Part shown: piece after piece, positions 13,558 to 24,399 of the stretch
Numbering within the stretch: the first letter of the stretch is position 1
How the letters are laid out: every line of letters starts with the position of its first letter
NCBI GenBank assembly: GCA_914767715.1
Contig: OU612070.1
Location: 327,501-391,500, forward strand
Origin: Membranipora membranacea
Lineage: Eukaryota > Bryozoa > Gymnolaemata > Cheilostomatida > Membraniporidae
Length of the DNA: 64,000 bases
Reading direction: 5' to 3'
Program-made: the position numbers and the translations under genes
The notes under the pieces: model-generated
The model's database searches: none
What the model saw: only the letters and a program-made list of their open reading frames with translations
Told to the model about the DNA's origin: nothing

Positions 13558-16500
13558 AGTAGACGGTGATTTTCTTCTCCTGTCTGGTGAGGCTGGCGTC
13601 AGATTGTAGATTAGCATGAGCTTTATCTCTGCATGAAAACACGGCTTCATTATCAGCTACCTGTACAGTAAACTGCTCGATACCATTCTCCTCTGCTACA
13701 CCATCTCGTTCTGTAATATGCATCCATATGTAAATAAACACCAAGAGGCCCTGAACAGTATTGTCAACTGTGCAGCGCTTGGCCATACTGGGCAGTTTTT
13801 GGACCCACACACATTGACTAAGTTCGCTCCTTGCCTATTGCCTTAGATCAAAGTGGCACTGCAAATGGCCGATTAGTGCCAGTTAAGTTTTGGCAGCTTG
13901 CTGCGAACCCGGTTCAGGAGGTATATGGCCTCACACATATAGGATGCATTCTATAGTTTTCTAGGATGTATCACATTCTCAGTATGAGGGACCTTGCATC
14001 CCTCTTTAGGGGCAGCCCAATCTTCATCTTACTGCACAGCAGCAAAAATGAGGATGGATGGGTTAGGTCGATATCGGAGTTTATAATTCATATACTGGTA
14101 TGGACTTTGTAATTAAGAAGGTTTAACAGCAACTAAGAGCCAAAACAAAATGATTATTATGAGATAAAAGTCACTACAAAAGAATTATTGCCACAAATAA
14201 ATTATAATGCAATACCTGAGGTGGCTCCCAGGAAAAAAGAGAGGGCTTATGTGGTATATTTATGCCAACAACCAAACCTAATAGAACAGGAATAGTTTGT
14301 AATTTGAGTAAACTCAGCCCCTACAGAACGCACTCATGGTGGCTATATAGGCATATGGATAGTCCGACTATTATATAACCAACCCCTCAGAATAATACAA
14401 GCGGTTGATGTGAAAGTCAATATGAAAACATAAGGCTTCATGTGCTACTCAGAGTATGAGAAAGCCCTAGCCATCGTTGGCACATTTTATGACAAATATT
14501 TGATATAGCAGTTTACTATCAAAATGCAAAATGGGGCTTTGCAGGGCTGACAGATTAAATAAGACTTAATTCTTACCATATTCGAGGTCTGCGGCCGGGT
14601 CACCCCCTTCAGATGTGCAGGTCACAGTAGCAGTTGATCCGGCATAGAGTCCTGTTGTCCCGTCAACCTCATCCACTGGGGATCCATCGGCTGCAATCTC
14701 CATAGTCAGGCTAGTCGGGGCAGCTGAAAGATGAGTATTCCAAGTATTACTCTTATCTCATACTGTGAGAGTGGGAGAGCCGTTTTGGTTTTAAAATAAA
14801 AAGTGGATGCCTTAAAATTTTGCTTACTATGATTGTAAGATTTAGAGCAACCAACAGTTTGTAATCTCATCGAAACAATTCTGACTGGTATAGTGCTTAT
14901 ATTGCGTTACGCCACAACAGTCCTGCATTGTAACAGTAACATGGTTCAAGCTGAATGTCTTGAATTTTCATCTCTTGAATTTTTATCAAACCAGCTATTG
15001 AGTTGAATCATTGGGATTAGTGATTTATAAAACCTAATTCATCTCTTAAAAAGCAAGCGTGTAAACATTTATGTCATTTTCCCTAGATGCTATGCTTGAG
15101 ATGTGAATTGAATTGGTATGGTAGAAGAATGCCTGCATTATAGGCATGAAAGCTAGGTGATAATGTATTTTAACATCGGCAGATGCTAGATCAAGCATGA
15201 TCCAATTTTCCCACCAGTAGAATGGGAAGGACCGTAGTCCGTACTGCATGCAAATTGGATCAAACTTGTTCTAGGCAGATACCAGATTGATGGATCAGTC
15301 AGATTGTACGCTGATATACCAAGAGCATATATATATAGAGGTATATGGAATTCTAAAAAGTCACTTGTCACAAAAAGTAACCAGAAGACCAAACAGTTAC
15401 AGGGAAAGGAAGTCACCGAATTATGTTTACTTACTGAAAATGTCAGAGACAGTGTACTCATCACCGAAAAACGCGTAAACTTCTCCAACATTCCATGTGT
15501 TACATCGGTATGATGCGGCTTGAGACACTTTGAATTTAAGGTCAAGAGATGCGGCTGTATTTCCTAGAAGGGCATTGTACACTTCATCACACTGCTCCTG
15601 TGTAGGTCCAAACTCATTAGCCCCGTTAGGGTTGACAGAGTTTCCTCTTGGACTCATAGAAACAGAACAGCCAATATCGCTTGTTCCGTCAACCCGCAGC
15701 CCAAAACCACTCAGCTTCGTCGGGTCGGCACGGACTCCAAAGTTACATGTTAGCGTGATCTCGTCATCAACATAAAAATCTGGATCATTTGGCAAAGAAG
15801 CTTCAATATCTGAAACAGAAGAAAATACGTCTTATCTAAACATGTGGCGGTAATGGTATGAGCGTTACTTTCCCTTGGATGATGTAATGTGTTTTGAATA
15901 CTACCAAATTAACACACACACACACACATCACTAAAAAATAAATAACACAATGCCAATAGTTAGTATAAGGGTCTTATATCTTCATGGATGCATACATTT
16001 TATACCTAGCAAGTAAAGGTGAATGAGGTTGCACCGCCAGATCTATCTGTCATCTTCAAACTTGTTTATTCAATTTTAGTGCCAATTGAAATAATTTATA
16101 GTCATGCAGTATCAAAATATGAATGGAACTCAAACTGACATGGGGATCCATCGGCTGCAATCTCCATAGTCAGGCTAGTCGGGGCAGCTGAAAGATGAGT
16201 ATTCCAAGTATTACTCTTATCTCATACTGTGAGAGTGGGAGAGCCGTTTTGGTTTTAAAATAAAAAGTGGATGCCTTAAAATTTTGCTTACTATGATTGT
16301 AAGATTTAGAGCAACCAACAGTTTGTAATCTCATCGAAACAATTCTGACTGGTATAGTGCTTATATTGCGTTACGCCACAACAGTCCTGCATTGTAACAG
16401 TAACATGGTTCAAGCTGAATGTCTTGAATTTTCATCTCTTGAATTTTTATCAAACCAGCTATTGAGTTGAATCATTGGGATTAGTGATTTATAAAACCTA

Positions 16501-18196
16501 ATTCATCTCTTAAAAAGCAAGCGTGTAAACATTTATGTCATTTTCCCTAGATGCTATGCTTGAGATGTGAATTGAATGAATTGGTATGGTAGAAGAATGC
16601 CTGCATTCAGGGGCGTATATTCTAAAAAATTTCACTCACTGACTTTTCAGAGATGAGCATAATGATCGGGCGCAGCCCGATCCACACGCCGTAGGCGTGG
16701 CGGGGAGGGTGTGGGAGGGGCGCTTAAGCGCCCTCCCACCACGGAAATTTTTGCATATCGGTAGCAAAATAGTGCAAGCAGAGAGGTATTTCAATAGCTC
16801 ACTGAGCTGTTGGGTACTTTCAGAAAACAACTCAATAGCAGTAGAAGATTACGGTAAAAATGCTCCAGTTATAAAGCACCCATTTGAAAAAAATCTGACC
16901 TTGATGGGATTCGAACCCACAACAATCTTTTTCTCAGTGATTATAAAGCGAACGCTCTACACACTGAGCTATTCAGCCACTCACGGAAATCCGTGGGCCG
17001 TGAGTGCTAATATACGCCACTGCCTGCATTATAGGCATGAAAGCTAGGTGATAATGTATTTTAACATCGGCAGATGCTAGATCAAGCATGATCCAATTTT
17101 CCCACCAGTAGAATGGGAAGGACCGTAGTCCGTACTGCATGCAAATTGGATCAAACTTGTTCTAGGCAGATACCAGATTGATGGATCAGTCAGATTGTAC
17201 GCTGATATACCAAGAGCATATATATATAGAGGTATATGGAATTCTATAAAGTCACTTGTCACAAAAAGTAACCAGAAGACCAAACAGTTACAGGGAAAGG
17301 AAGTCACCGAATTATGTTTACTTACTGAAAATGTCAGAGACAGTGTACTCATCACCGAAAAACGCGTAACTTCCTCCAACATTCCATGTGTTACATCGGT
17401 ATGATGCGGCTTGAGACACTTTGAATTTAAGGTCAAGAGATGCGGCTGTATTTCCTAGAAGGGCATTGTACACTTCATCACACTGCTCCTGTGTAGGTCC
17501 AAACTCATTAGCCCCGTTAGGGTTGACAGAGTTCCCTGTTGGACTCATAGTAACAGAACAGCCAATATCGCTTGTTCCGTCCACCCGCAGCCCAAAACCA
17601 CTCAGCTTCGTCGGGTCGGCACGGACTCCAAAGTTACATGTTAGCGTGATCTCATCATCAACATAAATATCTGGATCATTTGGCAAAGAAGCTTCAATAT
17701 CTGAAACAGAAGAAAATACGTCTTATCTAAACATGTGGCGGTAATGGTATGAGCGTTACTTTCCCTTGGATGATGTAATGTGTTTTGAATACTACCAAAT
17801 TAACACACACACATCACTAAAAAATAAATAACACAATGCCAATAGTTAGTATAAGGGTCTTATATCTTCATGGATGCATACATTTTATACCTAGCAAGTA
17901 AAGGTAAAGGACAGGTGAATGAGGTTGCACCGCCAGATCTATCTGTTATCTTCAAACTTGTTTATTCAATTTTAGTGCCAATTGAAATAATTTATAGTCA
18001 TGCAGTATCAAAATATGAATGGAACTCAAACTGACATGCCTACATGAATTGAATAAGTGTATTAAAAAATGTTACTAAACACATTCTATGTAGAGATTAA
18101 TTAAATGTGCAGATCAAATTAGAATATAAAGATCTTACCTTGCGACAATGCGTAAGATAGCAGACATACAGAAATCATCCAACTTAGATGACCCAT
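13558..18196 (-). CDS. Ig-domain protein with signal peptide (left Ig gene)
   Basis: The exons are: signal peptide 18139-18196 (begins MGHLSWMISVCLLSYALSQ), A1 17326-17700, A2 15435-15809, B 14577-14723 and C 13558-13710. All internal junctions are phase 1 with GT-AG ends, so Ig exons can be added or lost without a frameshift. Exon A encodes a 125-residue Ig-like domain with EITLTCNFG and ASYRCNTW as the two core Cys regions, plus an extra Cys pair (DIGCSV and EQCDEVYN). B and C together encode a second Ig domain split by an intron (TVTCTSEGG in B, AVFSCRDKAH in C). No transmembrane or cytoplasmic exon was found. The next candidate exon is the D exon at 14-253. A secreted or surface receptor role is inferred from the signal peptide and Ig domains; no known family was recognised. 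Confidence 0.75.
14677..16140. repeat. Tandem segmental duplication, left copy
   Basis: This 1,464-bp segment, which contains exon A2 and the 5' part of exon B, is repeated directly at 16141-18036. The junction at 16140/16141 joins the end of the unit (AACTGACA) straight to its start (TGGGGATCC). The right copy differs by an inserted 415-bp transposon, small indels and a shorter CA run. Confidence 0.9.
15187..15273. mobile_element. 87-bp MITE with 9-bp target duplication
   Basis: Inverted ends TAGATCAAGCATGATCCAAT and (reverse complement of the right end) TAGAACAAGTTTGATCCAAT are flanked by GGCAGATGC and GGCAGATAC, a 9-bp duplication with one mismatch. The tandem duplication carries the same copy at 17078-17164. 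A 9-bp duplication is typical of Mutator-like elements; assignment to that group is inference. Confidence 0.75.
16608..17022 (-). mobile_element. Non-autonomous hAT-type element carrying a tRNA-like segment
   Basis: The 415-bp element has ends CAGGGGCGTATATT and, inverted, CAGTGGCGTATATT. It is flanked by 8-bp direct repeats CCTGCATT. The undisturbed site exists in the tandem copy near 15140, so the duplication is demonstrated rather than guessed. A CAGNG end and an 8-bp target duplication are the known signature of hAT transposons. The minus strand contains a tRNA-like stretch (16906-16985) with A box TAGCTCAGTGTGTAGAGCG and B box GGTTCGAATCC. A GC-rich palindromic region lies at 16665-16735. 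There is no transposase. A second copy is at 41570-41903. Confidence 0.9.
16906..16985 (-). tRNA. tRNA-like sequence inside the hAT-type element
   Basis: A and B boxes for RNA polymerase III are well kept, but the acceptor-stem halves (GGCTGAA and TCAAGGT) pair poorly and the anticodon arm is disrupted. It is therefore a tRNA-derived module, not a working tRNA. Confidence 0.6.
17078..17164. mobile_element. Duplicated copy of the 9-bp-TSD MITE
   Basis: Same element as 15187-15273, copied by the tandem duplication, not by a separate insertion. Confidence 0.75.
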
Positions 18197-18599
18197 TCTT
18201 ATTATTGAAATTGTCTGAATGTGAATATCAATAATAATCCGATATATTATAGTAAATATGACTTTCAGAATAATATAGCAGACAAAAATAATCCACCAGC
18301 ACCAAGAAGGTAGATCCACTTTTTTACTGTGTTATTAATTTACAGGTCTTGACTTTAAAGTTTCCAGACTCTAAGTGTTTAATAAGCTTTTATCCAATAT
18401 GCACTCTCAAGAGCTGTCTACACAATGAGTGGTGATTATGGAGAGCAAATTATCAATAGATTCAATTTTATTCAGCAAGCCTTGAAATAATATTGGTGAG
18501 CCGCTCCACAATAATCTGATTGGTCAACCGGTTCAAAATTATTTGTTGTTATTTCTCAGGGTAGGACAACTCTTATTTGCTCAAATTAAAGTAGTTTAA

Positions 18600-18645
18600 T
18601 CTCTGCAGCAGGGAGGGTGGTGTATCCCACCCTCCCTGTCTGCAG
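18600..18645. repeat. GC-rich hairpin
   Basis: Two arms, GCAGCAGGGAGGGTGG and its near complement CCACCCTCCCTGTCTGC, lie about 6 bp apart. They could form a stable stem-loop. No pyrimidine-run terminator context applies in a eukaryote. Confidence 0.6.
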
Positions 18646-18649
18646 GGTG

Positions 18650-19410
18650 AAAAATTCAAAGCCGTGAGTCTGAGTTTTAGATCTGAGGTATTGCAAACAT
18701 AGGCTTAAAAGCTTGGGCCTTGCATAAAAGGCAGCAGAGCGAGATATGAGATCACAGTCAGCCCACTGGCAGTAGCGCCAACAAGTCAACTCTCTGACTC
18801 GTGTATGAGTTGTAGGATGCTCAATGTTGTGAATTTGAGTCGTGTACCATGGCACTAGGGCGGGTGCCTTGATGATAGCGACTTTGCTCCGATGAGTTGA
18901 TGGAAAGCGAACCTCCCTGCACTGGTTTGGCTTAGAGTACAAGCATGAGAGTGATGGGGTGGACGTTGTTGCACTGAAACAATGTAGAGTTGGCAGCCTC
19001 CCTGGCTGCCCAACAGCGTAAACACACCGATTATGTCAAAACACTGAAACTGATAGTGCACTGAGGGTTCGATGAGATTGATTGAGATGCTCACCAACAC
19101 ACAGATGTGGCTTCATGCTGTTTGGGCCGGTTATGAGGAGGATGTACTAGAGAAGGCCTCGAATCAACGCTTGACCCATGCCTCTAGCTGAAGACCTGTG
19201 TGATGTGCAGTGGTACATGCACCCTTGTATGTTGTAACTCTTCTCTTTTTCCAATTCCACTTTCTACTCTTCTACTTTTTTGAAAGTTTGAACTCATACC
19301 ACGTCTATTGTTATTTATATCACTGCCTTTTAAGTTGCTTTAATATGGCTTCAGATATACCCCAGAGCCCTTAGTTTTAGTGTCCAACTCTCATTGCAAC
19401 AAACATTTCC
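18650..19410. other. Intergenic stretch between the two Ig genes, no gene recognised
   Basis: A 118-codon minus-strand open frame at 18586-18942 overlaps the hairpin and has no domain. It is unlikely to be coding. Confidence 0.4.
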
Positions 19411-19414
19411 ACTG

Positions 19415-19508
19415 GAGGTGTCTAGCCAATATGTTGGCTCTGATTTATGGGTGGGGGAAAAAGGGCCCCCACCCACCAATCAGAGACAACAAATTGCCTA
19501 GAGGCGCC
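19415..19508. repeat. Long imperfect inverted repeat
   Basis: Left arm GGAGGTGTCTAGCCAA...CTGATTTATGGGTGGGG and right arm CCCCACCCACCAATCAG...GCCTAGAGGCGCC are about 40 bp each with a loop near 10 bp. This is a foldback element or hairpin RNA source. Confidence 0.65.
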
Positions 19509-19519
19509 CTTCATAACTC

Positions 19520-20331
19520 ATAGGCCATCTATATCCCCAACAACATCAACTCATTTTCCACAAAAATAGTTTGCAGCCCTAAAAATCAAGTAAACTCTTT
19601 ATTCTCATTTTATGTTTATGACGTACAGCGTAGATACTGGGTAACATATTCTAGACTCACAAACATTTTTTTGTATATGCCTGATATTTGCCATGTAGTT
19701 TGAATTCAAAAGTGGAAGATTTCAATTTACAGGGATACCGCACTGCTTCACGTGCACCTGAGTTATCCACCTGGGGGTTTTGGGGGCAGTGCGAGCCCCC
19801 GACAGGATCCGGGGCGGAGCCTCATCTGATGACTTTTTGGGAGCGTTCCTAGCCACTAGGAAGGGCTCAAACAAATATTTGACCCCAAATAATTTCATGT
19901 TCATACTAGTACTAAAATGTCAAACTGAGGTGAAATACACTTTTAACACTTACCATCAACACATGGGCCCCTGGGACTTGCATGCCCTTACTTTGCCAAT
20001 GTCCAGTACAGTATCAACCACCCCATTAACAATAATAGTATGAATTTTAATACAACATGTAAGTTTGTGAACATTATTGAATAGCACAATTCCTTTTAAT
20101 TATGTGTGCAAAGACCAACAAGTGCTTGGATAGTTGCGAAATTGCGATAGTGCTGTTTTCTCTGAAATCTGGAATTACAAAAAAGTGGATAGTTGGTGTG
20201 AAAATCTGGAGGGTCCCACCTAAACAGGGAGACTTGGCAAGTGTGCGACGGCTTGTAATTTCTTTAAATATGTGTAGTTAAATCCAATGAATAAGTTTCT
20301 ACGCACATCGAATTTCCAGGGGACTCTCAAT

Positions 20332-20366
<35 letters not shown>

Positions 20367-21419
20367 CAATACAAAAATGAAGTAAAGTAAGGTAAAAATA
20401 AAAAAGGCTATAGCGGTAAAGTAGAGTAAAGAAAAATCAAACTTGCCATAAAAAAATCACTTACTATCATACTGATGGGAAAATAGAAAACAAAGATAAA
20501 GAAGAGAGTTATCTATGGTTGTGTTGTGATAATATCACCGTAGTCGACTGATGACTCATTTCTGTGATCACTGTGATGTGATAGAATACTACAGTGCTAG
20601 TCCTCTGTTAGATCAAAATTTGAGTCCATTTGTCAGGAATGGAAATTATCCACCTACTCACTATGCTCAGTGTAACAGCAGGAAGGGAGCACCCATACTT
20701 ACAAATCCCTTCTACCCTGATATGTGTACATATTCATATTTGTGTTTGTCTTTTATAATTGTTTGAACTCATTTATATGTATATTGATGTCAAAGAGTTT
20801 CAGTTGATTGTAATGAATAGATATAAGGGTTTCAGGTGGTAAATATACAATCGCCTGTCATAGATAGAAGGTAAGAGAGACCACTGGTGATGATTATAAG
20901 AGGGATACTGTGATTCCTTAGAGTTGCCCCTCCTGTCCATGTGATTGTGTACATCTGCTTTATAGTGCGATCTAAAAGTATAGATATCAAGTTTACTGTA
21001 CAATATTCTATTATCTTATACAAATTGGGGAAATCTGCCGAGCTACTGAAGGTGAACAGATCAATAGAAATTTGATGACTTTGGGTCATTGATTAACATA
21101 ACGGTGCCGTAAATGCTGTTTCAGTCGAGGTGGATATTTACTCTCAGAGTAAGTTCATTTTTGGTTTAAAATATTGGATAATGTGCTTTTTATTTCATGA
21201 CGTGCCTGACATTTTAAATTTGATGTTGAAATGTGAAATTTTAAGGATGGGAACTGATTAAAGGTGTCGGAGCCAAAACCTTAACTACCTTCCTCTGGAG
21301 TTCAACATCAAAGGGAGATGCATTTTGCGTCATTTTCCATAACCTCAAAAATTTTGCCGTAAGGACCCTTGTTGTGGCCACACTACTCTTTTTTGGAAGT
21401 TCTCACATAGCACAAAGAC
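19520..21419. other. Intergenic stretch with microsatellite and a dispersed duplicate
   Basis: No gene recognised. A (TA)n microsatellite is at about 20336-20363. The segment about 20838-20975 is repeated with changes at about 25853-25990, so part of this region arose by duplication. Confidence 0.5.
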
Positions 21420-21533
21420 TAGATCAAGTTTTATCCAATCTGCATGATTTCGGAGTTGGTCCCCCTTGATTAAAACCACTGCGGTTTTTCGGTGGAGAGG
21501 GTGCGACTCCAATGCAGACAACTAGCAATGAAA
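21420..21533. mobile_element. Diverged copy of the TAGAACAAGTTTGATCC MITE family
   Basis: The left end TAGATCAAGTTTTATCCAAT matches the family and CAATGCAGACAACTAG is the decayed right end. No clear target duplication. Confidence 0.5.
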
Positions 21534-21828
21534 TTGTAAATTAGGATAATACAGTGTATTTGCAGTTGAAATTCTGGCTTATGTTAATGGGAAAACCCAC
21601 TGACTGCTAGAGTGACATGAAATTTGCTGAATAAATAGGCGATTGGTGCTCTAAAATCTAGTTTGTACACCCGATTCTTTGTTCTCAATGGTAAAGTCAA
21701 CGATGCAAGCACTAGCCATGCACAACCAGAGGTTGATCTGTCACATATTCAAGTAATAATTAAGTCGGGCAACCACTGATGCTATTTCTGTACACATCGT
21801 TCACTCTAGAGTATTTGGACCACTCTGA

Positions 21829-21992
21829 GTGACAACCCACTGTGAGACATCCCACTGTGAGACCACCCACTGTGAGACCACCCACTGTAAGACCACCCAC
21901 TGTGAGACAACCCACTCTGAGACCACCCACTGTGAGACCGCCCACTGTGAGACCGTCCACACTGAGACCACCCGCTCTGAGACCACCCACTG
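21829..21992. repeat. 15-bp minisatellite (GACCACCCACTGTGA)
   Basis: About eleven copies. It starts about 30 bp beyond the donor of the D-type Ig exon at 22022-22273. The period is a multiple of three, so it creates artificial open frames. Confidence 0.85.
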
Positions 21993-22021
21993 ACATACTA
22001 ATACTAATGTAATAGGCTTAC

Positions 22022-22273
22022 CAAATCTGTTCTGATTGATCACCAGGGCTGTACACTCATATATAACTGCACTTTCTAACACTGCAGATGATCCCCCGAC
22101 TATAAGATAATTCTTCTCTCTATCTACTGTAACATCTATCCCGTTCCTAGTCCACATGTACTGTATGGTGGCCCCCTCTCTAAGGTGGTAGTTAATTGGA
22201 CAATCTAGCTTGTGAGCTCGAGGATAGTCTAAGATCATAGCACCCCCATCAGAGAGAGCCGCAGCCTCAAAAT
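22022..22273 (-). CDS. Ig-domain exon (type D) of a partial Ig unit
   Basis: It encodes DFEAAALSDGGAMILDYPRA at its start, then an Ig domain with KLDCP, YMWTRNG and YECTA. AG acceptor and GTAAGCC donor are both phase 1. It is intact, yet its upstream partners at 22606-22745 and 23060-23260 are degenerate. It may be an extra exon of the 29.7 kb Ig gene or a remnant of a third copy. Confidence 0.6.
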
Positions 22274-22605
22274 CTAGAAACAATCATTCATTGAGTAAGT
22301 GAATGTAGCTATTACTGGATATATCGATATCTAGAAGGCCCAGATATGGAGACAAGGTTCAATATGAGGATCTGAGGTTTTCTGTCAGGAATTCTGAATA
22401 TTATCTGTGTGTTTAGATCAAATTTCTTTTCCTAGATTTATATCCCACAATATGTTACTACAGCAAACCTGTGGGCAATATTGAACCTTGAACCTACCAC
22501 TTATGCCCCATCAATTATGCTAGCCAATTTGGGCTATGAAAGTGTTAAAGGTTTCTAATTACAACACCTTCTACATCTATAGGCATCTACAGTAAGAGGA
22601 CTCAC

Positions 22606-22745
22606 AGTAAACATTGATTCTCCTCTGCTGGTATGGTAGTTCACTATTACCTTCCTATAGGTTCGGCACAAAATGTCAATCCAGTCTTCTGTTGCGAGAA
22701 CAGTAAACTCTGCAGTAAACAGGACACCGTTATGTTCTTCAACAA
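22606..22745 (-). pseudogene. Degenerate Ig exon C
   Basis: It resembles exon C of the other units: NGVLFTAEFTV aligns with NGIEQFTVQV, and ILCRTYRK with FSCRDKAH. A GTGAGTCC donor follows. The sequence has diverged and no partner exon B was found nearby. Confidence 0.5.
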
Positions 22746-23059
22746 AAGATAATCTCTAAGTCTGTGTCAGAGTGATACTCTTAGGAACTGTTCAGTTCTG
22801 TCTTGATAGGTGATTTTTTATAGGATGTTGGCAAATTAAATAAGCAGACATCAGAGAGTTTGAGACATATCAAACGACCATGATATTTATACCTTTGTAG
22901 AAAGACCAATACAGTCACAGTATGCACATGAATGTAGGTATATAATAAATAGAAGCTACTTACACAGAATTGGTGAGATGGCGATTGTTCCCTCAAAAAG
23001 ACGGTAATCCGCATCACCCTCATCCTATTTTAAAAGTTGATATGACTTTGGTTGTGACA

Positions 23060-23260
23060 CTTCAAACATAAGATGCAGTGATGCAGCTGTACCGGCCAGT
23101 AGGGAAAGCTTCTATACACTGCTCACCAGAAGGTCTAAACTTATTAGCGTCATTTGAAGGATAATCTTTCCCCCTTGGGGTGCCAAAAGCACTACTGTGA
23201 TTTGTATTATCTCCTTTGAAAAAATCTGGATAATTTGGGGACCAAGCTTTTATACCTGAA
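23060..23260 (-). pseudogene. Degenerate Ig exon A
   Basis: It keeps scattered motifs of exon A (SPNYPDFFKGDN, then TPRGKDYPSNDANKFRPS, EQC and RYSC). It lacks the central part with the B-strand Cys and has no usable donor. Confidence 0.6.
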
Positions 23261-23279
23261 ACAGGGACAACAAACAAAC

Positions 23280-23740
23280 AAGGGAAAAACAGTCACAACA
23301 TGCAGAGAATCATTCACAACAATTCTAAAACAAAAGATTTCTAAAAGAATTCCCCATCAAACCCAGGCTGGCAAGCTTGAGTAAAACTTGTAAATATCTT
23401 GTCACTTCATTTGTGACAAAATAATTGAGTCTCTATGTTTTTCTAACCTCAACTCCAAATTCTAATCGCAAGAGTTTCATCATGTATTATTATGTGAAAT
23501 CTGTCTTGATATTTATTTGTCATAATTATCAAGAGCTTATATTTATTATATTATATGAAACTTGGAGCTGTTTTTCACTTTCTGCCATGTCTTTTTAAGT
23601 TGTATCTACTGCTTGACCACGCCGTATTTAAGAGATAAGAAAACATAATGCAGTAGCTGAGGAGTATTGTACCCATAAGCTGTTTATTGGTGTTGATCTA
23701 CAACTATAGCTCTAGAGCTCGGCCGCGATACGAACCACAA
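23280..23740. other. Intergenic or intronic stretch, nothing recognised
   Basis: AT-rich, without exons or repeats that I can support. Confidence 0.4.
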
Positions 23741-23742
23741 AT

Positions 23743-24390
23743 GGCTGCTGCCTCTATGACATAAGAGCGGGTGGTAGGCTGCTGCCTCTGTGACATTAGA
23801 GCGGGTGGTAGGCTGCTGCCTCTGTGACATTAGAGCGGGTGGGAGGCTGCTGCCTCTGTGACATTAGAGCGGGTGGTAGGCTGCTGCCTCCGTGACATTA
23901 GAGCGGGTGGTAGGCTGCTGCCTCTGTGACATTAGAGCGGGTGGTAGGCTGCTGCCTCTGTGACATTAGAGCGGGTGGTAGGCTGCTGCCTCTGTGACAT
24001 TAGAGCGGGTTGTAGGCTGCTGCCTCTGTGACATTAGAGCGGGTGGGAGGCTGCTGCCTCTGTGACATTAAAGCGGGTGGTAGGCTGCTGCCTCTGTGAC
24101 ATTAGAGCGGATGGTAGGCTGCTGCCTCTGTGACATTAGAGCGGGTGGTAGGCTGCTGCCTCTGTGACATAAGAGCGGGTGGTAGGCTGCTGCCTCTGTG
24201 ACATTAGAGCGGGTGGTAGGCTGCTGCCTCTGTGACATTAGAGCGGGTGGTAGGCTGCTGCCTCTGTGATATTAGAGCGGGTGGGAGGCTGCTGCCTCTG
24301 TGACATTAGAGCGGGTGGTAGGCTGCTGCCTCTGTGACATTAGAGCAGGTGGTAGGCTGCTGCCTTTGTGACATTAGAGCGGGTGGTAGG
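23743..24390. repeat. 34-bp minisatellite, about 19 copies
   Basis: The unit contains GCTGCTGCCTCTGTGACATT followed by AGAGCGGGTGGTAG. Copies are nearly identical with single-base variants, indicating recent expansion. It is more GC-rich than its surroundings. Confidence 0.95.
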
Positions 24391-24399
24391 GTGATGTGA

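Larger units (their letters stand above)
16141..18036. repeat. Tandem segmental duplication, right copy
   Basis: Second copy of 14677-16140, containing a truncated exon B remnant at its left edge and exon A1. It is interrupted by the hAT-type element at 16608-17022. The truncated exon B lacks its donor end, so it is probably skipped. Confidence 0.9.

Noticed and set aside
15287-15775. Plus-strand open frames over exon A2 and its duplicate
   Set aside because: Antisense shadows of the Ig exon, duplicated with it.
16906-16985. Functional tRNA gene
   Set aside because: Acceptor stem does not pair and the sequence is embedded in a transposon with inverted ends.
18586-18942. 118-codon minus-strand gene
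   Set aside because: No domain, includes a GC-rich hairpin, and no splice or promoter context supports it.
23743-24390. CRISPR-like array of direct repeats
   Set aside because: Units are head to tail with no spacers, in a eukaryotic genome. It is a minisatellite.
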